A stretch of 64,000 nt of DNA from Dioscorea cayenensis subsp. rotundata (taxonomy: Eukaryota; Streptophyta; Magnoliopsida; Dioscoreales; Dioscoreaceae). This document shows positions 1 to 8,997 of the stretch, one piece after another. Numbering within the stretch: position 1 is the stretch's first letter; every line of letters begins with the position of its first letter. The notes under the pieces are model-generated. The model did not search any database and had not been told where the DNA came from. It saw only the letters and a list, made by a program, of their open reading frames with translations. The stretch spans positions 31,365,916 to 31,429,915 of the forward strand of contig NC_052489.1 in the NCBI RefSeq assembly GCF_009730915.1, read 5' to 3'. The translations under genes were made by a program, and so were the position numbers.

Positions 1-2784
1 CTATTTGTATTTTGAACACATGGGCAAATAAATTTATCTCCATTTTTTAATACCTAGGCGAGCATTTTTTGAGCTTTTAATAACACTGATTCACACTGCA
101 ACACTTCTTTCTCTTCTTCCTCTCATTTCCTTTCACAGCTTCTGTGATTAGAACATTTTAGTATTTATTACTAGCCATTAGAAGAAATCGTCATCAGCCT
201 TTCTCATAGATCATGTTTGAATGAGAAGATCTACTGATTGTACTCTAGAAACAGAGTTCCTATTCATCCCTATAAGAGTAACTGGCAGTCCCATTTTACT
301 TTAGTAAATATTAGTATAAACATATAAATTTGAGTTTGTCTTTCTATTAGCCCAAGCTTGTTGGTTGAATCTAGTGTGTTTGGCTTGCAGCTAATGTTAT
401 CTACCAAAGAATTATAGATCACAAAAGATAACCATGTAGGGCTCAATAACAAGTGCCAGCATGTGAAAGTGATCAATACTAAAATGTAGATAGGTGCAAA
501 AAGTGTTGTTCAAAATGTACAGAACAAAATATTGGAAGGTCTAGGATAATATTTTGCACAAGGTCCAAACGTGCTCATAAACTCAACACTAGATAAATAA
601 ATTTCCCACTCCTCAAATATCATTAAAGACTAACAACATATAAAGAGGGATGAAATTAACAAACTAACAAATAGGATAAAGATCAAAACTAACTATAAAA
701 AATAGATTAACTCTAACAAAGGCATAACAAATATGTTCGCAATTTTCATACTGAATAATGGCATCCAAACCAAGAAAAAGAAAAAAGATTGACCAGATAT
801 TTGACCTATATCTGTCCACATATTAGCCAATAATATGTAGTCATCAGAAGTTGTACACTACAGGAGCATAAACCATGGTGACCTCCAAACTTAAAAAAAA
901 TCATCCATAATGCTCCAAAGTGAAAAATAAAAATAAAAAAATAAAACACCTCGCCATAAAAGCTTATATATGAAACTTCTGCAAGTAATAATGATAAATA
1001 CACACGAAAAGAAATAAAAATGGGGAAAAGCAAGGGAAAAAACAGAAAGTAACCTAAAGATAAATTAAAAGGGATTTCTACCAAGGAAAATTGAACACAT
1101 TATTGAACTACTACAAATAAGGGGAAGAAATACAAGTGATAAGTAAAAATTAAAAATATTCAACTGATGTGTAGGCAAGAATGTTAAGATACACATGGTA
1201 GAAGTCAGTTTTGTTATTTGTATTTCTTAGTAGTTCCACAATAATATTTTGCTTGTACACAAGAAGCAAGATTTGTGATCAAGTTCTATCCCAGCATACA
1301 CAATGGTGCAATCTATTATTCATGTTGGTATTATTTCGAGATATCTACCTCTAAACTGGAAACAAAAAGCATCATGAAAATGAGTTCCAGATTTGCAAAA
1401 GCAAACCTTACATAGTTCCAATTTTAAATCTCAGCACTTTAGAAACAGCCAGCACAACAAGAACATTTATAATATCATTAATTGATGAGTTCTTACTGAG
1501 GGGGAAGAAATCAGTGCAACTACTCATTGTAGATGAAATAACTATAAGAAACCAACCAAAGGCATAAATAATATATTGAGTACAAAAAAGGGGCGGAAAC
1601 TGGCACTACAATTCTTGACATGCTTTTCTTAGGATTTACAGAATTTAAGGTAAGAAATATTACCCATCCAAAACCACAAACAAAGACATCATCCACTAAA
1701 CTGCACACTGCAAGGTATAATGAAAAAGGATTACGTCAATAGATGTTGGTTCAAAAGGGAACTTAGAAACCCTAAATAATTAAGCAAACGACCCTAGTCC
1801 CAATAAATTTATAGCAATATGACCTTGTTCTAAACCAATCAATAAGCCACATCAGAAAACATGCTGCCTAGGTCTTTTTGGATGAATATGGCATTTGGAG
1901 GTGCGGGTTCAGCTTAACCATTTACAAATAGTAATATTTACGCATAGATTCTTGGCTGCTAAAATAATATATGGTTGTTTGAGCTTGCAAGCTACAAAAT
2001 TTATTTAATGCTCCATCTTTAGCACTTCTAATAAACTGAATCTTATTATTGTCTGGTAGGAAATAAGAACTAGGGGGACAATGCAAGCCACATTAAACCA
2101 AAATTTGATGACAATTTTTTATTAACAAATTTAGGACTCACATCTAGTCACACACAGTGAAGACAATTCAAAATTGATTGAGGCCAAAAGATGATAATAT
2201 ACTTATGGAATTAGACCATAGTGTAAATAAGAAAAGGCACATGGAACCAACCTTTACAAGTATAGCAACGACAGAAAAAACTTCAAGCATTATCAGATAA
2301 TAAGTTAAATGATCCTAAAACAACATAACAACCATTAACAAGCAACATTAACTGTAGGAATTAACTGTTAACAGAGAATTGAATCATTATGATCAAGAAT
2401 TTCCACTTATGACTGCATGCTTTTTAGTTGCACAAATTTTGAGGAATAAACAAGTTAAAAAAAAAAAACACAAAAGAATCCAACTAGAATGAATATGATT
2501 GTTCAAAAAGCTTTTTTTTAATAAAATAGAACCCAAGTCCGAGCTAGTAATATGAGTCATGTGACTTTTTTATGGAACAATACCAAAAGCTAGTCAATTG
2601 GAGAAGCAATTGAGCAACAAGCAAGGAACCACTTAATAAAAACATAACAATGTAAATCTTGTCCTATACGACAACTAAGACAACATATGCACAAAAAAAA
2701 ATGATAATGATAATGATATTTTATGTAAATGCCCTCATGCAAAAACAAAGCCAAGAAGAAATTCATAAATAGCATTACTCTTGG
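1..2784. other. AT-rich intergenic DNA, no gene seen
   Basis: The + strand is strongly A-rich and its short open frames are low-complexity and match nothing I recognise. No splice-bounded coding block, tRNA-like fold or terminal repeat was found. It could be the inside of a long intron of a minus-strand transcript starting near 4160 (see 4018-4353), but nothing here proves this. Confidence 0.5.
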
Positions 2785-3497
2785 GGTTTTAGGGTTTTAT
2801 TGTTTAGGGATTAGGGTTTAGGGTTTAGCTATAAACCTTTTCATTTTTTATTTTTTTTTTGTTTGTTGATCTATACGAAGAAAATGAAAATATCAGCGTG
2901 CAAGATCATGTGGCAAACCATGCTTAAATCAACATACACAAATAAATATATACCACAGGTTTTAAGTTTATAGGATTATGTATTTCCTGCTTTCTCTTAA
3001 GCGGTCATGTAATCCTACTTGTGATAAAATTAAGCTAAAAAAGATTAGTTCTCGCTTTGGAGCCAAATAAGGAAATAGCTACGTAACCTTAAACTAGCGT
3101 ACTCAAATAGTTGACTAAGAAACTGATGCAACTTACAACATATGGCCCATAAAATTAAATGATTGTGCCATCTAGAAAGCTATTGAGACTTTAAATCTCG
3201 TTCAAGATCCAAGAAAAATGAATGTTTTGTAATCAATAAAGTCCATATCTGGTGTTCTCTAAGCCCCATGAACTACAAAACTGAACTAAACTTTGCCCAA
3301 CTTAACAGTTAACTTATACATTTATCTAGTAAAATCAGGATAATCAATCAGACAAAGATGAAATTTATCAAAAAATAAAAAACGAAACAAAAGGTGAAAA
3401 GATCAAGCACATGGATGCAGCCAAACTAAAGACCCTAACAAAAAATTAAAAAATAATCATTATTCTTGGGGTTTTCTGCAATTGAATTTCAAATGAT
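2785..3497. repeat. Diverged duplicated segment, copy A
   Basis: A short TTTAGGG-rich patch (about 2785-2828) is followed by about 640 bp that aligns by eye with 4865-5478. Both copies share, in order, GAAGAAAATGAAAAT, a TTTTAAGTTTATAG word, AGATTAGTTCT and GAGCCAAATAA. Both carry a telomere-like patch at the left, so the patch was part of the duplicated unit. Copies differ by many substitutions and small indels, so the duplication is old. Confidence 0.7.
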
Positions 3498-4017
3498 ACG
3501 ACTCAACACACAAGCAAAGTCCTTCAAAAGGCAAGCAGTAATGAATATATAAAACAAGAGCTGCAAGGGCTAAGTTAGAACCCTTGCAATCAACAAACAC
3601 AACCACAGGTTATAGATGCTTCAACCCCTAAAAATAGAAACAAGATCTAATGCCTATTTCATACAAGCCTTTTTGACAGAATGGATAATACTGGCATGTC
3701 AAATCGAAATTGGTTGAGCTTTTACACAAAATTTCACAGTTAACCCTATGAACAAGAATAACGTCTAGTACCCCTTTGCTCTACTTGTTGAAAGAATGGA
3801 TCAAGACTGTAATCAAGCTCTAGACATACAAACAAAATGCTAATCAAGAAAAGGAAAGGATAATATGAAAACAGTAATAATCAATACAGTGGATCATGAT
3901 TTATAGAACTTTCACGCAAATTCACAGCACTTTCTAAATAAAACACAATCTAATACTCCACTGATCTATTCCTTGCTAAATGGATCAAAAGTCAGATCTC
4001 AATTAAGACCCAATAAG
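3498..4017. other. Degenerate short tandem repeats, no gene
   Basis: Three loosely similar stretches (around 3640, 3770 and 3940) repeat the pattern of a TCTAATGCC/TCTAGTACC/TCTAATACT word followed by a CT-rich stretch and GAATGGAT or AAATGGATCAA. No coding potential was recognised. Confidence 0.4.
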
Positions 4018-4353
4018 CCCTAAATCCTAGGAATCATCAGCTTAGCCAAAAACCTGGTCAAGAAAAAGTGGAGGATGAAGATCTTACCTCTCTTCTTCTT
4101 CGTTCTCGTCGTCACGAGCCGTCGAGAAGGAGAGAAGCGGGTGCCGCTGATGGAATCGAGAAGGGCATCGAGAAGAGTTGCGGTACAGTAGAAACAGACA
4201 CAATTAACCCTAAGTCCTAGGAATCATCAGCTTGGCCAAAAACCTAGTCAAGAAAAAGTAGAGGATAAGGATCTTACAGCTCTTCTTCTTCGTTCTCGTC
4301 GTCACAAGCCGGCGAGATGGAGAAAAGCGGGCGCCGCTGATGGAATCGAGAAG
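4018..4353 (-). repeat. Tandem duplication of an exon-like segment (possible 5' exon of a minus-strand transcript)
   Basis: Two copies of about 145 bp start at about 4018 and 4208, a 190-bp period. Read on the minus strand, each is GC-richer than its surroundings and runs through a CGAAGAAGAAGAG word. In the left copy this word is followed directly by GTAAGAT, a good plant splice donor. In the right copy two extra bases (CT) precede GTAAGATCC. This looks like a duplicated 5' UTR exon plus the beginning of its intron. No downstream coding exon was identified, so the transcript is inferred only. Confidence 0.45.
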
Positions 4354-4749
4354 CCAGTCGTTATCAATGATATAATTATTATATATAATAATTATATATA
4401 ATTATATTTATCTATTGGATTTGAACTGTATTTGTTTAAAAATATTATATTTGTTTTATAAGAATGACTCATTGCTCACATATTTTTTAAGGAACGTATT
4501 TATTTTTTTTATTTTTAAAACTTATGTCTTTTGAAATTTTTTTGAATACGCAATCTTAAAAAATAATATGTTTTTCTAAAAAAAATTAAAACCATATGTA
4601 AGAACCAATTTTTTTTTTAATTTCCTTACCCATATAACCATAAAATGATATAAAATAAAATTTTTTAAATCAAATTAACTGATTATCACTATTATTTAAT
4701 ATTGGATAAAGACTAAATTATATATAAAGATACAATTATATAAGTAATA
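4354..4749. other. AT-rich spacer
   Basis: Very AT-rich, beginning with an ATTATATATAAT-type stretch. No gene or terminal repeat seen. Confidence 0.5.
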
Positions 4750-5478
4750 ATGGTTCGGAGTTTAGGATTTTAGGATTTAGGTTATGGGGTTTCAGGTTTA
4801 AGGTTTCGGGTTCCGGGTTTCAAGTTTAGGGAAAAATATGGCGTACAATTGGATAAATCCAACATTTTTTTTGTGGCTCAGTAGGAAGAAAATGAAAATA
4901 ACAAAATCAGCATACAAGATTGGGTGGCAATCTATGCCCCAACCCACAAAAGCAAAAAAATATATAACACAAATTTTAAGTTTATAGTACTTTGTATTTC
5001 CAGCATTGTGTCAAGCAATAAAGTAATTCTACTTATATAAAACTATGTTAAAGAGATTAGTTCTTGCTCTAGAGCCAAATAATGAAATAGCTATGGAACT
5101 TGACCTAATTTGATCAAAATGTGCAACTTACAGGATATAGGCATGAACAGAAATGATTGTGGCATCTTGAAAGCTACCAAGAATTTAAAACTTCATAAAG
5201 ACCCAAGAAATTTTGGATATGAATGTTTTGTAACCAATAAATGACATATCCAGTGTGTCTCCAAGTTGCTAAACTGTACCTAAACATTGTCTAGACTACA
5301 GTTAACTTATTCAATTGTCTAGTTAAAGAAAGACTACCAATCAGACAGAGGCAAAATTTATCAAGACAAAAAAAATGGTGAAAGATCAAACACTAGACAT
5401 AGACAAACTAAAAACCTCAACAAACATAATAATAAATCATTATTGTTGGAATTTTTTGCAGCTGACTTTCCGATGTTA
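4750..5478. repeat. Diverged duplicated segment, copy B
   Basis: Second copy of the unit at 2785-3497, again led by a decayed TTTAGGG-like patch (about 4752-4830) and ending with a CATTATTGTTGGAATTTT word that matches CATTATTCTTGGGGTTTT in copy A. The copies lie about 2 kb apart in direct orientation. Confidence 0.65.
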
Positions 5479-6216
5479 AGAGAAAAAAAATATCAAACTT
5501 AAAATGTCACAAAAACAATCATAGGGAAAACAAATGGTTTTAGGGCCTAAGGTTTGGGGTATGCAGTTTAGGGTTTTAGGGTTTAGGATTCAGGGTTCAA
5601 AGGGGCAATTTGGGGAAAAGCTTAGATGTACTAGAAGACTTTGCAACCTCAGGCAAAAAGCATAAAGATGGAACGCACAAAGGAATTCAAGATATTCAAG
5701 ATTTGTCCGTCTTTTCTCATGGTTTTGATCTTCTCCCTTGAAATTGTATGATTTCATACACAAAAAAAGAAATAAAAATTTAAATCCTTATTCTAGAACC
5801 CATGAATACAAAGTGACATTTTGAATGTGTTGAACAAGGCATTAGAATCCAATACCAAAACCATTTCTTTCCAAGTTACGAGATTAATCCGAAATAGGGT
5901 TCCTCATCTTGTTAATGCAAAGGCTTGTATACTAGTTCAATCCCTTAACATCGGAGATTGATTAATCTTGCAAACGAAATCTCTTCAAGGTCAGGCCAAT
6001 TAGATGTTCAAACCTATGAGATCGATGGGAATGTGATATCATTTTGGTCTCAAGAAATTTATTTGATTTTGATATAAGGAGTGTTAGATTTTGTTGAGAC
6101 AATTCTTATGGTGAATTTATATAATTGGGTTCGAAGGATTTTAATTACAAGAGATGTGGTGATTTGTGAGTCAGGGTGTGTGTAATTGAGAGATCTCCTT
6201 GATGAAGTGGATTTGG
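5479..6216. other. Intergenic DNA with a further TTTAGGG-like patch
   Basis: A third decayed telomere-like patch lies at about 5535-5605. The rest (5606-6216) is unique-looking AT-rich sequence with no recognisable gene. It runs straight into the long TTTAGGG array. Confidence 0.5.
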
Positions 6217-7062
6217 TTTAGGGTTTAGGGTTTAGGGTTTAGGGGTTTAGGGTTTTAGGGTTTTAGGGTTTAGGGTTTAGGGTTTAGGGTTTTTAGGGTT
6301 TAGGGTGTAGGGTTTAGGGTTTAGGGTTTAGGGTTTAGGGTTTAGGGTTTAGGGGTTTAGGGTTTTTTAGGGTTTTTTAGGGTTTAGGGTTTTAGGGTTT
6401 AGGGTTTTAGGGTTTAGGGTTTTAGGGTTTTGAGGGTTTAGAGTTTTAGGGTTTTAGGGTTTTAGGGTTTGGGGTTTAGGGTAGGGTTTAGGGGTTTAGG
6501 GTTTAGAGGTTTAGGGTTTTAAGGGTTTAGGGTTTTAGGGTTTAGGGTTTTAGGGTTTTAGGGTTTTAGGGTTTAGGGTTTAGGGTTTAGGGGTTTTAGG
6601 GTTTAGGGTTTAGGGTTTTAGGGTTTAGGGTTTAGGGTTTGAGGGTTTAGGGTTTAGGGTGGGTTTAGGGTTTAGGGTTTAGGGTTTGGGTTTAGGGTTT
6701 AGGGTTTAGGGTTTAGGGTTTAGGGTTTAGGGTTTAAGGTTTAGGGTTTAGGGTTTAGGGTTTAGGGTTTAAGGTTTAGGGTTTTGGGTTTAGGTTTGGG
6801 TTTAGGGTTTGGTTTAGGGTTTAGGGTTGTTTAGGGTTTAGGGTTTAGGGTTTAGGGTTTGGGTTTAGGTTTAGGGTTTAGGGTTTGGGTTTAGGGTTTG
6901 GTTGGTTTAGGGTAGGGTTTAAGGGTTTAGGGTTCCGGTTTTAGGGTTTTAGGGTTTAAGGTTTAGGGTTTAGGGTTTAGGGTTTAAGGTTTAGGGTTTG
7001 AGTTTGGGTTTTAAGTTTAGTTTTCAGGGTTTAGGTTGTATTTGGGTTTAGGGTTAGGGTTG
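6217..7062 (+). repeat. Degenerate interstitial telomere-type (TTTAGGG)n array
   Basis: About 850 bp is built from TTTAGGG units, the standard plant telomere repeat, all in the same orientation. Many units are altered by single-base changes (TTTTAGGG, TTTGGG, GGGGTTTAGGG), and the array decays into G- and T-rich sequence before the gap at 7209. The orientation is that of a right-hand chromosome end. The patches at 2785, 4750, 5535, 28520, 29000 and 59324 carry the same motif, so an interstitial origin is equally possible. Confidence 0.9.
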
Positions 7063-7208
7063 AGTTTAAGTTGATTTAAGTTCCAGTTTGGATTTGATTT
7101 CTGGTTTGGGTTGGTTTAGGAGTTTGGATTAAGTTGGTTGATTTTGATTATAGTTTAATAGTGTTTGGATTTATGATTTTTAAGGTTTATAATTTAAAAT
7201 TTAGAATT
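7063..7208. other. Transition from telomere-like array to gap
   Basis: GT- and AT-rich sequence in which the TTTAGGG pattern fades out. No gene. Confidence 0.5.
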
Positions 7209-8208
7209 NNNNNNNNNNNNNNNNNNNNNNNNNNNNNNNNNNNNNNNNNNNNNNNNNNNNNNNNNNNNNNNNNNNNNNNNNNNNNNNNNNNNNNNNNNNN
7301 NNNNNNNNNNNNNNNNNNNNNNNNNNNNNNNNNNNNNNNNNNNNNNNNNNNNNNNNNNNNNNNNNNNNNNNNNNNNNNNNNNNNNNNNNNNNNNNNNNNN
7401 NNNNNNNNNNNNNNNNNNNNNNNNNNNNNNNNNNNNNNNNNNNNNNNNNNNNNNNNNNNNNNNNNNNNNNNNNNNNNNNNNNNNNNNNNNNNNNNNNNNN
7501 NNNNNNNNNNNNNNNNNNNNNNNNNNNNNNNNNNNNNNNNNNNNNNNNNNNNNNNNNNNNNNNNNNNNNNNNNNNNNNNNNNNNNNNNNNNNNNNNNNNN
7601 NNNNNNNNNNNNNNNNNNNNNNNNNNNNNNNNNNNNNNNNNNNNNNNNNNNNNNNNNNNNNNNNNNNNNNNNNNNNNNNNNNNNNNNNNNNNNNNNNNNN
7701 NNNNNNNNNNNNNNNNNNNNNNNNNNNNNNNNNNNNNNNNNNNNNNNNNNNNNNNNNNNNNNNNNNNNNNNNNNNNNNNNNNNNNNNNNNNNNNNNNNNN
7801 NNNNNNNNNNNNNNNNNNNNNNNNNNNNNNNNNNNNNNNNNNNNNNNNNNNNNNNNNNNNNNNNNNNNNNNNNNNNNNNNNNNNNNNNNNNNNNNNNNNN
7901 NNNNNNNNNNNNNNNNNNNNNNNNNNNNNNNNNNNNNNNNNNNNNNNNNNNNNNNNNNNNNNNNNNNNNNNNNNNNNNNNNNNNNNNNNNNNNNNNNNNN
8001 NNNNNNNNNNNNNNNNNNNNNNNNNNNNNNNNNNNNNNNNNNNNNNNNNNNNNNNNNNNNNNNNNNNNNNNNNNNNNNNNNNNNNNNNNNNNNNNNNNNN
8101 NNNNNNNNNNNNNNNNNNNNNNNNNNNNNNNNNNNNNNNNNNNNNNNNNNNNNNNNNNNNNNNNNNNNNNNNNNNNNNNNNNNNNNNNNNNNNNNNNNNN
8201 NNNNNNNN
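7209..8208. other. Assembly gap (1000 N)
   Basis: Exactly 1000 undetermined bases, which indicates a fixed-size scaffold placeholder. The sequence to its right starts inside a long terminal repeat. Comparison with the intact 3' copy shows that at least 2519 bp of LTR (the equivalent of 8998-11516) should lie within the gap if the 5' LTR was complete. Confidence 0.97.
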
Positions 8209-8486
8209 CTGATCGACTATAGAAGCTAGTCGGGGTTGAGTCCGGTGATCGCAGTGGGTCCCCACTCTTTATTTCTTGTCGTTTGTGTTGTGATCTTGTG
8301 AGCGGTTGTACTGCATAATTTGAGTTATGTATTCATGATATTTATGTATTTGAACACTGTAGTTGGTGTAAAGTTGTAAATTGTGATTTGTAGGTCGATT
8401 TTGTTTAAAAAGCAGGGTGTCGGGTTTCAGTTAAAGGAATTTTAGCGATGGGTGCCACTTTACGCGATGAAGAGTGGGTGTGAGCA
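8209..8486 (+). repeat. 5' LTR, 3'-terminal fragment
   Basis: Aligns along its whole length with 11517-11801. Almost all differences are one- to three-base insertions or deletions, many in short homopolymers, with few substitutions. That pattern is more typical of base-calling error at a contig edge than of evolutionary divergence. Confidence 0.85.
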
Positions 8487-8491
8487 TCTTT

Positions 8492-8503
8492 TGGTATCGG
8501 AGC
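8492..8503 (+). other. Primer-binding site (initiator-Met tRNA type)
   Basis: TGGTATCGGAGC lies 5 bp after the LTR end. Plant LTR elements commonly use TGGTATCAGAGC here, so this differs at one position. Confidence 0.8.
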
Positions 8504-8985
8504 TGTAGGGTTGAGATATCCCGGTTGAGTACAGGATCGTGGGTTGTGATGCGAGCCTAAGTTTAGAAAGTCAGTGTCTAGACTTAGAGGGTTAGTAGTG
8601 ATTAGACAGCAAAGTTAAGGGCCCGGTAGAGTATTTAGAGTCTTGATCGGGTTAAAAACCTAAGTTGCGTATTGGGATTGAGGGATCGATGGTAGAGTTC
8701 GACATTTGAGACAAAAGAGGTGAGTAGTGTCTGTGATCAGGATCATGGGTTGAGATATTTGTCGGAATTGTTTTTATCCAAAATGAGTTGACTTGAAGAT
8801 GCTGAAAGAGTGTGTTTGGCATGTTGTTTTCGATGGTGATACATAGTGATTTTTGCATTAGTGATTATTTACTATTGAAATTTGATTTCTAGCAAAGAGA
8901 AAGCGGATCTTGGAAGAAGTAAATGAAATTCAGTGATATCAGATTAATGTATGCTAAGAAATTTAGAGGAGCGAAATTTTTCATT

Positions 8986-8996
8986 AGAGGGAAGGA
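8986..8996 (+). other. Polypurine tract of the LTR element
   Basis: AGAGGGAAGGA is followed by a single T and then the TGT that opens the 3' LTR at 8998. It serves as plus-strand primer in LTR elements. Confidence 0.8.
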
Positions 8997-8997
8997 T

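Noticed and set aside
7134..8265. Long open frames on both strands across 7134-8265
   Set aside because: They run through the 1000-N gap; the open reading is an artefact of undetermined bases.
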